Origin: Halorientalis sp.
Lineage (GTDB): Archaea > Halobacteriota > Halobacteria > Halobacteriales > Haloarculaceae
Assembly: GCF_028275115.1 (NCBI RefSeq)
Contig: NZ_JAQCNH010000040.1
Location: 1-56,626, forward strand
Direction: 5' to 3'
Length of the DNA: 56,626 nucleotides
Below the pieces are notes generated by a model. That model was given only the letters and a program-made list of their open reading frames with translations. It was not told the origin of the DNA and did no database searches. Positions 28,073 through 36,350 of this stretch are shown one piece after another (the stretch's first letter is position 1; each line of letters begins with the position of its first letter). The translations under genes were made by a program, and so were the position numbers.

Positions 28073-28897
28073 ATGTACGGCGTCGTCACCCGTAACGAGG
28101 AAGAGCTGGTCTGGTCGGAGTTCGACCGGTCGTTCTACGAGGTCAAAGACGTCACCGGCCGGGCCGCCGAACCCGTCTCCGAGGGAATCAGTATGGTATC
28201 GTGTTTCGGCGACAACGCGGCGGCAGACGCCAACCCCGAACTCGTCCCGGTCTCCGAAGACGGGAAACCCGCCACGCGGGACCGTCGATACTTCGACTGG
28301 GCCTACGTCTGCCCGACCCGCGACGACTACCGCGAGGGGTTGCTCGAAATCGTCGCGGACGCGGCCGCGGTGACGCCGGACGTGCGACTCGACGACGTTG
28401 GGTTTCCCCGCCCGGAGTACTGTCACTGTGACCGCTGTGAGCGGCGGTTCGCCGAGAGCAGCACGGAGGACTGGTTCGAGTGGCGAGCCGACCTGATAAC
28501 CGATTTCGTCCGCGAGGCTCGTGAGCACGTCCCCGGCGACCTCTACCTGACGCTGTACCCCGACCCATACCCCGGCCATATCTACGAGCGGGCCGGACTG
28601 GACGTGGACGCGCTCTCCGCGTTCGTCGACGAGTTCGTCGTCCCAATCTACGACATGGCGTACACGACGACCTACTGGCTCGAGATTATCGCTTCCGGGT
28701 TCGCCGACGCCCTCGACGAGCCGTTCAGCGTCGAGTTGTACGCCGTCGACGTCGACATCGACAACCTCATCGGCGCCGCCGAGGTTGCCGACGAATACGG
28801 AGAGAGTGTCCTGTTCGGTTACGACGCGAGCAACGCCCGGGCGACACTCCGGCGCATGAACGCCGACGACCGCGACGGCGAGGAGTTCGGCGCCTAA
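28073..28897 (+). CDS. conserved hypothetical, TIM-barrel glycosidase-like with Cys cluster
   Basis: 274 aa from ATG 28073. Repeated strand-helix units with acidic ends (VRLDDVGFPRPEYCHCDRC, DLYLTLYPDPYPGHIYERAG, EFVVPIYDMAYTTTYWLE, FSVELYAVDVDIDNL) resemble the (beta/alpha)8 'hypothetical glycosyl hydrolase' families, where a YCxC..C segment follows a strand-end Asp. Cys117, Cys119 and Cys122 could bind a metal. No signal peptide, so cytosolic. Function not known. Its stop overlaps by 4 nt the stop of the convergent secreted-protein gene. Confidence 0.7.
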   Translation: MYGVVTRNEEELVWSEFDRSFYEVKDVTGRAAEPVSEGISMVSCFGDNAAADANPELVPVSEDGKPATRDRRYFDWAYVCPTRDDYREGLLEIVADAAAVTPDVRLDDVGFPRPEYCHCDRCERRFAESSTEDWFEWRADLITDFVREAREHVPGDLYLTLYPDPYPGHIYERAGLDVDALSAFVDEFVVPIYDMAYTTTYWLEIIASGFADALDEPFSVELYAVDVDIDNLIGAAEVADEYGESVLFGYDASNARATLRRMNADDRDGEEFGA

Positions 28898-29388
28898 CCG
28901 GCCTGAACGTCGTTCTCGAACGTCTCGTTCCCGGCTGGCGTGACCGCCGTCGAAAAAAGGACTCCCCCGTTGCTCTGGATTGCGAGCCCTTCCATCGCTC
29001 CGAACCGCACTTCGAACTGCATCTCGGCGGAACTCCCTGCCGAGAGGGTCCCGACTGTTGCCGTTCCGGCCCAGACCTGCTCGTTCGGCTCACCACTCTC
29101 GCCGTTGCTGAACAACTCGTGGGCGAACCGGACGTTTCGCACCGTCTCGTTGCCCACGTTCGTGACCGTCGCGTTCACCACTCGGCAGGTCCGACCACAT
29201 TCGCTCCGGTCGTCGATGGTGAAGTTCAGCGCGACGGTGTCGGCGCCGCCGGTCGACTCGCTCTCCGTCGACGGTGCAGTGTTCTCGGCCCCGCCCGGCG
29301 CGAACCCGAAGACGAAGGCCGCACCGACCCCAGCTACCACCACCGCGGCCGCGACACCGGCCACGACCGCCATCCGTGTTCGTTCCAT
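28894..29388 (-). CDS. secreted or membrane-anchored beta-sandwich protein
   Basis: 164 aa. The N-terminal hydrophobic anchor (about 7-30, AVVAGVAAAVVVAGVGAAFV) is followed by a Thr/Ser/Glu linker and a CARDB-like extracellular domain: VALNFTIDDRSECGRTCRVV, ATVTNVGNETVRNVRFAHEL, with a Cys pair (C63/C67 region) that could form a disulfide. No lipobox is visible. Typical haloarchaeal cell-surface protein of unknown function. Confidence 0.75.
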   Translation of the reverse strand: MERTRMAVVAGVAAAVVVAGVGAAFVFGFAPGGAENTAPSTESESTGGADTVALNFTIDDRSECGRTCRVVNATVTNVGNETVRNVRFAHELFSNGESGEPNEQVWAGTATVGTLSAGSSAEMQFEVRFGAMEGLAIQSNGGVLFSTAVTPAGNETFENDVQAG

Positions 29389-29479
29389 CCGTACACACTT
29401 ACAACCGTCTGTCAGTGTTAAAGTTTCTTCCAGTTACGGAGTTCGGAACCGGCGGCCGGACCGCCGTCGTGTCCGGCGG

Positions 29480-30037
29480 TCACAGTGCCCGTTCGCGCCA
29501 GCTTAGCAGTTCCGCCCGGTCGCGCGTGTCCACCGGGAGTTCGGTGAACCACCGCGCCTCGGAGATCTCACCGTCCGGATCACACACTTCCAGATCGGTC
29601 GTCTCCGCGCGGGCCGCGAAGACGGGGAGGACGCCCCAGGCACGGTGGCCCTCGCTCCGGAAGTTGACACGGCCGAGGATGCCAAGCCCTTCGTACGTGG
29701 CGTCGATGCCGGCCTCCTCCTGGAGTTCACGGCGTGCTCCTTCGCGCAGCGACTCGTCGGAGCGGACCTCGCCGCCGGGGACGACCCACATGTCGACACC
29801 CTCGTGACGGACGAGTAGGAGAGCGCCCGAGTCACGGTAAACCAGCGTGTGCGAACCGTACGGGAGACCGTTCTCTCTGATGCGGTTGGCGACGGTCCGA
29901 AAGCGCGACCGTGAGACGGTCCGCGTACGTTCGTACTCGATGTAGTCCTCGTGGTCGCCGGCGAGGCGGTGATACGTCTGTTCGGCCTGCTGGCCCGCCT
30001 CGTCGGCGAGATACCACAGATTGTCGAGGACCGTCAT
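29480..30037 (-). CDS. Nudix hydrolase
   Basis: 185 aa. The Nudix box GGEVRSDESLREGARRELQEEAGI, at residues 88-111, has all conserved Glu/Gly/Arg. An N-terminal helical extension of about 60 residues (DNLWYLADEAGQQAEQTYHR) is common in haloarchaeal members. It hydrolyses a nucleoside-diphosphate-linked substrate that cannot be read from sequence (ADP-ribose, 8-oxo-dGTP and capped RNA are candidates). Confidence 0.9.
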   Translation of the reverse strand: MTVLDNLWYLADEAGQQAEQTYHRLAGDHEDYIEYERTRTVSRSRFRTVANRIRENGLPYGSHTLVYRDSGALLLVRHEGVDMWVVPGGEVRSDESLREGARRELQEEAGIDATYEGLGILGRVNFRSEGHRAWGVLPVFAARAETTDLEVCDPDGEISEARWFTELPVDTRDRAELLSWRERAL

Positions 30038-30395
30038 CGTGCCGCGTCCGCGGTGCGTGGCGTTTGCACACGGTCCGGAGGGGCGACGAAAGGGTGCGAA
30101 CGGCCTGTCATGTCGACTTGTTTCACACGAATCAGCAATAAGTCTTCGACACGGTCGGTCAGAGCCGCTCGCTCGTCCGACGCTCTTTCCGGTGCTCCCC
30201 GTTCGGTCGGTTCTCTCGGCTGACGCCCGTCTGACAGGGGATTATGTGCACGCGACCGGCTTACAATGCCATGGGACACAGGTGTTGCCCCCACGGACGG
30301 GATCTGTGTGGGGATGCTAAGCCGGGTCGCTTCGGTGCGGAATTGGACTGCCGGCGGACAGAGAGTCGCCACAGGCGCCCCCTTGATGACGACCG
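30038..30395. other. intergenic stretch, no gene recognised
   Basis: 358 nt between the divergent Nudix and DUF7504-like genes. Short open frames in several phases have Arg/Ser/Pro-rich translations unlike haloarchaeal proteins. A weak CCCCCAC...GTGTGGGG inverted repeat lies at about 30289-30315. I see no tRNA-like fold. Probably promoter and leader sequence. Confidence 0.4.
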
Positions 30396-31013
30396 ATGAC
30401 GACGACGGAGCGCGCCACCGACGAGAGTCACGAGGGGTTTCCGGACGACGGGAACGTCCTCCTGCTGGCACCGTCCGTCGGTAACGCCGAACGCGACGCC
30501 TGTACGGGCATGCTCGCCCATCACGACGCCACGGATGGGCGGGCCATCCACGTTCTCTACATGGAGTCCGCCATCGAGCGACACCGGCTGATCGAGTCGC
30601 GGCTTCCACACCATCCCGTGGCGTCGGCGGTGGTCGCGGTCGGAGCCGGCGGTGTCGTCGGCAAGCGCGGGCCGGAACCCCCAGCGGAGGACTACCACGT
30701 CGAGCGACTCACCGACCCGGCCGACCTGACGGGGCTGGGCATGGCGCTCAACGACGCTCTCGGTGAGTGGGCAGTGGCCGGCGACGTGACGCTCTGTTTC
30801 GACTCGCTGTCGATCCTCCTGCAGTACGCCGACACGGAGCGGGTCTTCCGGTTCCTGCACGTGCTGACGAACAGGCTGACCGAACTCGGAGCGAGCACGC
30901 ACTTTCACCTCGACCCTGCTGCCCACGACGAGCGGACCATCGCGCAACTGGCGCAGGCGTTCGACAGCCGGGTCAGCGTCGACAACGAGGACGACCGCGT
31001 CGTCCGGCGGTGA
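30396..31013 (+). CDS. DUF7504-like RecA-fold protein without P-loop
   Basis: 205 aa. It starts NVLLLAPSVGNAERDACTGML where a KaiC/RecA protein would have Walker A, continues HVLYMESAIERHRLI, then GDVTLCFDSLSILLQYAD (Walker B-like strand) and VFRFLHVLTNRLTELGASTH. The fold is RecA-like but the ATP-binding residues are gone. Haloarchaea encode many such proteins; function unknown. It lies 45 nt upstream of the small SH3-like gene in the DUF54-rnp3 direction. Confidence 0.72.
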   Translation: MTTTERATDESHEGFPDDGNVLLLAPSVGNAERDACTGMLAHHDATDGRAIHVLYMESAIERHRLIESRLPHHPVASAVVAVGAGGVVGKRGPEPPAEDYHVERLTDPADLTGLGMALNDALGEWAVAGDVTLCFDSLSILLQYADTERVFRFLHVLTNRLTELGASTHFHLDPAAHDERTIAQLAQAFDSRVSVDNEDDRVVRR

Positions 31014-31058
31014 CTCCGAATCAGTCCCTTTTTAATCCGGCGTGAGTAGGTTTTCGGT

Positions 31059-31253
31059 ATGAGTCTCGAGGAAGACGACACCGTCATTCTGCACGACGAA
31101 CACAGCGAACACGACGGTGAAGAGGGCGTGGTCACACAGGTCATGGAAACGATGTTCGGCGACTCGAACTACACCGTCAGTTTCGACGACGGCCAGGAGG
31201 CCGGCATCTCCGAGGACGCGCTCGAGCTCGTCGAGGGCGACGACGAGGAGTAA
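31059..31253 (+). CDS. small acidic SH3-like protein (DUF1918-like)
   Basis: 64 aa: an acidic beta-barrel pattern with DDTVILHDEHSEHDGEEGVV, TQVMETMFGDSNYTVSFDDG and GISEDALELVEGDDEE, like KOW/SH3-type domains. No membrane helix. It lies 7 nt before the DUF54 gene (GTG 31261), so it shares its mRNA and may bind RNA or ribosomes, which is inference from context only. Confidence 0.7.
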   Translation: MSLEEDDTVILHDEHSEHDGEEGVVTQVMETMFGDSNYTVSFDDGQEAGISEDALELVEGDDEE

Positions 31254-31260
31254 CGTAGCC

Positions 31261-31698
31261 GTGCCGTCGGTCCCCTTCCACTACGTCGACCTCCGCGCGT
31301 TCTGTTACGCCACCGAAGACGAGAAGCGCGTCGCGGGAGCCCTCCAGACCTTTCTGCCCGAGGCAGTCGAAATCGAGCGTGCGACCTCGGAGGGGCACCA
31401 CGGCGACCGCATCGTCGTCCTCTCGGCACGAGTCGAACGGGCCGACGAGATGCGTCACGTCCTCGACCGGTTGAGCGACCTCGACACCGCCCAGCAGTTG
31501 GCCGACGAACTCGACGAACGGGTCGACGACAACTGCTCGCTGTTTCTCAGAGTCGACAAACAGGCCGCCTTCGGCGGTGACGTTCGGCTGGGCGACGGGC
31601 TCACCCTCCGGGCCAAGGTCGAAGCGTACCCCGCCACCAAGCAGAAGGCGGTCGAGAACGCTCGCGAGGCGCTGGAGACGTTCATAGCCGAGGGGTGA
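31261..31698 (+). CDS. DUF54-family RNA-binding protein (exosome-operon protein, COG1325-like)
   Basis: 145 aa with a GTG start 7 nt after the upstream stop; upstream in-frame sequence is antisense-like. VPFHYVDLRAFCYATEDEKR, VVLSARVERADEMRHVL, LFLRVDKQAAFGGDVRLGDG and VKVEAYPATKQKA-like end segments match the small alpha/beta DUF54 proteins encoded beside rnp3 in archaea. Predicted to bind RNA. Only a few nt separate it from rnp3. Confidence 0.83.
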   Translation: MPSVPFHYVDLRAFCYATEDEKRVAGALQTFLPEAVEIERATSEGHHGDRIVVLSARVERADEMRHVLDRLSDLDTAQQLADELDERVDDNCSLFLRVDKQAAFGGDVRLGDGLTLRAKVEAYPATKQKAVENAREALETFIAEG

Positions 31699-31702
31699 TG
31701 TG

Positions 31703-32455
31703 ATGTACGAGGGCGTCCACGCGCGGCCGGACGGAGCGAGTACGGCCGCGCGACAGGCGCTCACCGCCGCCGAGTACGGCTACTCCGGCGTCGTCGTCCG
31801 TAATCACGGCGGTCAGTCCTGTGACGCCGACTACGACGAGATCGCCGAAACGTACGGCATCGATGTGGTCGACGGCGTCGAGGTCCGCGCCGAGGACCCC
31901 TCCCGGGCCAGTGGTTTCGTCGGCAACTACCGCGAGAAGACGACCGTCGTCTGTGTCCACGGCGGCGACACGCGACTCAACCGCTTCGCCGTCGAACAGC
32001 CGGCAGTCGACGTGTTGGCCCACCCCATGGACGGCGGCGACTTCAATCACGTTCTCGCCAAGGAAGCCGCGAGAAACGGCGTCCGCATCGAGTTCTCGCT
32101 GGCACGGGTCCTGCGCGAACAGGGCGGGACACGCGTCCGGGCGGTTCAGGACCTCCGGAAACTCAGAGAGCTAGTCGAAACCTACGACGTCCCCTTCGTC
32201 CTGAGCGTCGATCCGACCACACATCTCCATCTGCGCGCCCCGCGGGACCTCGGGGCCGTCGGTGCGGTGCTCGGCTTCTCCGAGGCGCAGGTCGAGCAGG
32301 GCCTCCGCGAGTGGGGCCGGCTGGCCGAACGGAACCGCGAGCGGCAGTCCGACCGGTACGTCGAACCCGGTGTCCGGGCCGGGGAAGACGAGCAAAACGG
32401 CGCGGCGCGGTCGGTCGACAGCGCGGCCGACCCCGACCCCGACCCCGACGAGTGA
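31703..32455 (+). CDS. rnp3: ribonuclease P protein component 3 (Rpp30)
   Basis: 250 aa from ATG 31703 (GTG 31700 also in frame). Rpp30/PHP-like TIM barrel: YEGVHARPDGASTAARQAL, GYSGVVVRNHGG, VDVLAHPMDGGDFNHVLAK, GVRIEFSLARVL, VPFVLSVDPTTHLHLRAPRD. It pairs with Pop5 (rnp2) in archaeal RNase P. An acidic C-terminal tail ends DPDPDPDE. It closes the SH3-like/DUF54/rnp3 run. The expected next genes (methyltransferase, rnp2, psmA) are at 7.2-5.3 kb on the opposite strand. Confidence 0.92.
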   Translation: MYEGVHARPDGASTAARQALTAAEYGYSGVVVRNHGGQSCDADYDEIAETYGIDVVDGVEVRAEDPSRASGFVGNYREKTTVVCVHGGDTRLNRFAVEQPAVDVLAHPMDGGDFNHVLAKEAARNGVRIEFSLARVLREQGGTRVRAVQDLRKLRELVETYDVPFVLSVDPTTHLHLRAPRDLGAVGAVLGFSEAQVEQGLREWGRLAERNRERQSDRYVEPGVRAGEDEQNGAARSVDSAADPDPDPDE

Positions 32456-32468
32456 AGCCGCGTCACAC

Positions 32469-33410
32469 TCACTCCCCGTCGTCTATCTCGATGGTGACCG
32501 AATCGCGCTCATCGCGGGTGGGAATCGACGTCTCGTAGATGTTTTCGAGCGCCGTGCCGGCGTGAGCGACGAGCATCTCCAGCAGGGCGCGGGTCTCGTC
32601 GGTCACCTCGGTATCACCACGGTCCAGCGCGACGAGGGCAGTCGTGGCGCTGTCGGTTTCGGCGACGAGGATGGTCACGACCCGCTCTACGTCGTCGGGG
32701 AGCCCCGACGGCAGTTCGTCTCGGTGGGTGACGACGGTTGCCGGGTCTGCCCCCGCAGCCAGGCCGGCGAGTTCCGCGATGGTCTCCTGCTCGACACCGG
32801 CGATGGTGCTCTCGACGAGCGTGGCGAACCCGCCCCGGCGTTCGACGAAGGCCACGTCCTGGAACTGGACGAGCGTCGTCGCGGCCTCGACACAGAGTGA
32901 ACTCACCTCGTCCATCGTGGCGCACTCGTGCAGCGCCCGGCCGTAGTGGTTCGTGTCAGCCGCGCGGTTGGCGAACGTCTCCATCCGGTCGCGCTGGCGT
33001 TTCAGCTCCGTCCTGTCGAGCCGGCTGCGCACGTCGTAGAGACCCACGAGGACGCCCGCGAGCGTGCCCGCAGTGACGTTGTCGACGGCGACGAATGGAG
33101 CCGCGCCGAACGCGTCGAAGGTCGCCGTGGCGACGTTCAGCGAGAAGAGTATCAGCGCGGTGATGGCGGCGAAGGCGACGGCACCGCCGACGACCCACGC
33201 CCCGACGACGGTGTCGTACTCGACGTAGTCGGGACTCCGGGCGACCCAGACGCCGGCGAACGTGATGGCGGCCGCCATCGCCAGAAAGGGAACGAGGTCG
33301 ACCAGGAACCCAACGGTCGTCGACGTGCGGACGACCGCCTGCGTGACCTGAACGGCGGCCAGCAGGAGTCCCACGGCGGCGATGGCAGCACCCTGGAGCC
33401 GTCGTTGCAT
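32469..33410 (-). CDS. membrane GAF-type sensor protein
   Basis: 313 aa from ATG 33410. About four N-terminal transmembrane helices (to about residue 125), a short coiled segment (RSRLDRTELKRQRDRME), then a GAF-like domain (ATMDEVSSLCVEAATTLVQF, ALVALDRGDTEVTDETRALL, LVAHAGTALENIYE). The kinase part that often follows is missing; the end is an acidic tail. Possibly a ligand or redox sensor acting through a partner. It ends 13 nt from the end of the convergent rnp3, the proposed inversion breakpoint. Confidence 0.78.
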   Translation of the reverse strand: MQRRLQGAAIAAVGLLLAAVQVTQAVVRTSTTVGFLVDLVPFLAMAAAITFAGVWVARSPDYVEYDTVVGAWVVGGAVAFAAITALILFSLNVATATFDAFGAAPFVAVDNVTAGTLAGVLVGLYDVRSRLDRTELKRQRDRMETFANRAADTNHYGRALHECATMDEVSSLCVEAATTLVQFQDVAFVERRGGFATLVESTIAGVEQETIAELAGLAAGADPATVVTHRDELPSGLPDDVERVVTILVAETDSATTALVALDRGDTEVTDETRALLEMLVAHAGTALENIYETSIPTRDERDSVTIEIDDGE

Positions 33411-33523
33411 ACTCTTCAATGACCGTCATGACAATTGGGTCTATGGGTCGTTCTCGCCACCGACCTCTCCGGGTGCGTGAGTGCAGGTCCGACCGACCAC
33501 GGACCGGACCGGCCGGGCGTGTG

Positions 33524-33531
33524 ATTTATAC
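33524..33531 (+). promoter_or_regulatory. TATA-like box of the 75-aa zinc-type protein gene
   Basis: ATTTATAC about 27 nt before ATG 33554; fixes the start of the small gene and implies a leaderless mRNA. Confidence 0.6.
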
Positions 33532-33553
33532 TCGCCGCGTGACCCGCTCCTGT

Positions 33554-33781
33554 ATGGAGGATTACGACGAACTCGTCTCCTCGCTGACGCCCCGGCAGGA
33601 GAGCAACTCGGTCAGTATCTACCAGAACACGGTCGGAATCGCCTGTCCGGCCTGTGAATCGCCGTTCGACAATCTGATCGTCTGTAAAGACGCGTACAAC
33701 TCGCTGGAGCTGGACTTCGCCATGGACATCTGCACTGCGACCCACGACGGCAACCCGCTCCTCTTTACTCATAAGCACTGA
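33554..33781 (+). CDS. DUF7385-like small protein
   Basis: 75 aa with a CPAC...C cluster: GIACPACESPFDNLIVCKDAYNS, ending THDGNPLLFTHKH. It resembles the small haloarchaeal 'flagella cluster protein'/DUF7385 type, with a zinc-knuckle-like Cys set. The start is fixed by the TATA box. Convergent with rqcH (24 nt). No function known. Confidence 0.75.
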   Translation: MEDYDELVSSLTPRQESNSVSIYQNTVGIACPACESPFDNLIVCKDAYNSLELDFAMDICTATHDGNPLLFTHKH

Positions 33782-33805
33782 GAAGCGTGAGAACGCCTCG
33801 CATCG

Positions 33806-36001
33806 TCAGTCCTCGACCATCCGCGACCCGCCGGGCGGCAGGAACTCCTGAATCAGGTCCGGGCTGGCGACGTTTCGGACGAACGACTCGTCGACAAAGC
33901 GGTCTTTGAACTCGCGGTAGCAGAGCTTCGCCATGTCGTTCTGTGCGTATCGGCCGGGTTCGAGTTCGATGCTGGTCTCGACTTTCGGCACGACGGCAGT
34001 GGGTGGCCCGCCGATGACGCGGGTGTCCGGTTCGCACTTGATGCCGACGGCGACACTGGCCGCCACGGCCTCGAAGTAGGTTCGGTCACCGCGAACGGCG
34101 AACCCGCCCTTCTCGAGGAACTCACCGCTCTCGGGAGTCTTCGACACCTGGTTGGGGTCGACCATGTACACGTCGTCGGCGTACTTCCCTTCCTTCCAGA
34201 CCGACGAGTACGAGAGCGCGAACTGCGCGGTCTCCCGGAGCGTCGAGTCGGGGAAGTCCACGTCTCTTGCCGGTTCGCTCGGTCCAGTCGCCTTCAGGAC
34301 CGTCACCGGACCGCCGTGGGCCTGTGCGTGAAAGAACTTGTCTCCCCCGTCCATATACTTTTTTACCAGGTCCTCGTTCTGGTCGGCGTTGCGCCCGCCG
34401 ATGACGAGGAAGTCGTCGCTGGTGTGGAACCAGCGATACTCCTCGTACCACTGCTCGGACGAGCGGACGGGGACCGAATCGCGCGCGAGCCAGTCGACGT
34501 GTTCGGGTTGCTCGTCGTCGGTCGACTCCCCACCGCCAGCCCCCCCGTCGTCGTCGCCGGCGTCCCACTCGTCGCGGCGCTGCTCGACAGCCTCCAACTC
34601 CTCGCGGGTGTTCGCGATTGCTTCCTGTGCGCCTTCTTTCTTGTCTTCGATGCGTTTTGCCTCGGTGTAGCGGCGGTCGGCGTTTTTCTCGACGCCCATG
34701 CTCGCGTTCACGTCGATCCGGTGACCGCCGAGTTCGATCGTCACGGTCCCCTCGCTGCCGTCGACGCCGGCGACGGCCTCGGCGGCCTCGATTCCGCGGT
34801 CGGCACCTTCGTCGAATTTCGCCTCGATGTCGTCCCAAGACACGTCGTTCTCGCGAGCCTGCTGGACCGTCGCGACGATCTCGTCGACCAGGTCGTACTC
34901 GGCGTACAGCAGTTCGGCCTTCTCACGTTCGGTCTCGGCCTGTGCCTCGAAGTCCTCGATGGCCCCCTGTTGTTGCTCGATAATCCGTTTCTGTTTCTCG
35001 ATCTCGCTCTCGAAGTCCGGGCGGTCGCGGCCGCCGCCGTCCTCGGGCCCGGTCTCCGGTTCGGCCTCCCAGTTGGTGAAGTACTCGTCGAGCGCCGCGG
35101 TGAACGCCTCGACGGAGTCGCTGGGCAGGTCGTCGTACTCGGCCATCGGTATCGGTGTAGCGTCGACGCGAAGGCCACGGCCGGACGCCTCGCCGCCGTC
35201 CTCGCCGTCCGCCCCGGTCCCGCTCTCACCGTCTGCGCCGCCGTCGTCACTCCCCTCGTAGTACACCCGCGGGTCGAGGTCGGCCGCCACGAGGCGGTCA
35301 CGGAGGTCCTCAATTGCTGAAAAGAGGGGCTCGTACTGGTCGTCGCCGGCCTCGCCGATGTCCATCGTCTTTTCCACGCCGGCCCGGGAGCAGAGTTCCT
35401 CACCCCAGAACCCACCGAAGTCGAGCTGGGTCGCCAGCGTCCGCACGACGTCGGCGTCCGAGTCGTCCATCTTCGCAGCGAAGGCCTCGTATTCAGCTTC
35501 CAGCGGATTGAACCGCGACGAGGGGAACTCGTAGGTCGAACCGGGCGCGACGGTGCGGGATTTCAGGCGGACGGTTTCGAGACAGTCGACGACGTCGCCC
35601 GTCTCGTCGAGGACGGCGACGTTCCCGTCGCCGAACAGTTCCGCGACGACGGTCGTGTCCTCGTCACCGCGCTCGAATTCGAGCGTGACGATCCGGTCGA
35701 ACCCGTACTGCTCGACACCCGCGAGGTCGGCCCCCGACAGGCGATTCCTGAGCATCATCGCGAAGTTCGGCGGGCGACCGGGCGCGTCTGGGACGTTGTC
35801 AGCATCGGCCACCCGGAGGTGTTTGGTCTCGCCGGTGTCGACCAGCAGCTCCACACGGCCCCGGTCGAAATCGCGCATCCGGAACCGGACGAGGCCGTCG
35901 TCGTAGAGGTAAACCTTGTCGACTTTCGCGCCCTCGTAGTCCCCTAACTCGCCACAGAGCGCCGCGAGGTCGACGCTCGTTAGCTCCCGCTTGCGGTCCA
36001 T
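33806..36001 (-). CDS. rqcH: ribosome rescue protein RqcH (NEMF/Rqc2 family)
   Basis: 731 aa. The N-terminal NFACT-N domain starts KRELTSVDLAALCGELG with VYLYDDGLVRFRM and KHLRVADADNVPDAPGRPPN. The middle HhH and coiled-coil (long Glu/Arg/Lys helices, about 340-520) has a Gly/Asp insertion at about 260-290. The NFACT-R (DUF814) domain is YRWFHTSDDFLVIGGRNADQ and HAQAHGGPVTVLKATG (about 545-610). The family binds split 60S/50S subunits with stuck peptidyl-tRNA and adds C-terminal tails. Monocistronic. Confidence 0.94.
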   Translation of the reverse strand: MDRKRELTSVDLAALCGELGDYEGAKVDKVYLYDDGLVRFRMRDFDRGRVELLVDTGETKHLRVADADNVPDAPGRPPNFAMMLRNRLSGADLAGVEQYGFDRIVTLEFERGDEDTTVVAELFGDGNVAVLDETGDVVDCLETVRLKSRTVAPGSTYEFPSSRFNPLEAEYEAFAAKMDDSDADVVRTLATQLDFGGFWGEELCSRAGVEKTMDIGEAGDDQYEPLFSAIEDLRDRLVAADLDPRVYYEGSDDGGADGESGTGADGEDGGEASGRGLRVDATPIPMAEYDDLPSDSVEAFTAALDEYFTNWEAEPETGPEDGGGRDRPDFESEIEKQKRIIEQQQGAIEDFEAQAETEREKAELLYAEYDLVDEIVATVQQARENDVSWDDIEAKFDEGADRGIEAAEAVAGVDGSEGTVTIELGGHRIDVNASMGVEKNADRRYTEAKRIEDKKEGAQEAIANTREELEAVEQRRDEWDAGDDDGGAGGGESTDDEQPEHVDWLARDSVPVRSSEQWYEEYRWFHTSDDFLVIGGRNADQNEDLVKKYMDGGDKFFHAQAHGGPVTVLKATGPSEPARDVDFPDSTLRETAQFALSYSSVWKEGKYADDVYMVDPNQVSKTPESGEFLEKGGFAVRGDRTYFEAVAASVAVGIKCEPDTRVIGGPPTAVVPKVETSIELEPGRYAQNDMAKLCYREFKDRFVDESFVRNVASPDLIQEFLPPGGSRMVED

Positions 36002-36075
36002 ATCTCTCGGTCCGCCGGACGTGCAAAGAGGGTGTCGTTCGGGGCCGGACGGTCGAAACGCCGAGACCGCGCGGT

Positions 36076-36255
36076 TCAGGCGCCCGACCCCTGCCCCGGT
36101 CGCCCGGATCGCTCGCTCGTCTCTATCTCCTGTTCGACCGGCTTCGACGGCGACTCGTCGCCGAGAGCGCTTTTGCTGGCGACGATCGACACCGGAATCA
36201 GCAGGAAAAACGCTGTCATACCGATGACCGCCACGAGTAGTGCTGCTTGGACCAT
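36076..36255 (-). CDS. small single-pass membrane protein
   Basis: 59 aa from ATG 36255: one helix (about 3-27, VQAALLVAVIGMTAFFLLIPVS) then a charged cytosolic-type tail with Pro/Glu/Ser. No motif recognised. It lies between rqcH and pntB, same strand, 95 nt downstream of pntB's stop. Composition fits a real gene. Confidence 0.6.
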   Translation of the reverse strand: MVQAALLVAVIGMTAFFLLIPVSIVASKSALGDESPSKPVEQEIETSERSGRPGQGSGA

Positions 36256-36350
36256 GTCGAAACGTGCGCCCTGAGAGTACAAGAAGGAGCGTCGTGGTTT
36301 TCAGAGTCTGGGAACGGCAGTCAACTGTCGTGAGCGGCCGGCGAGGGCAG

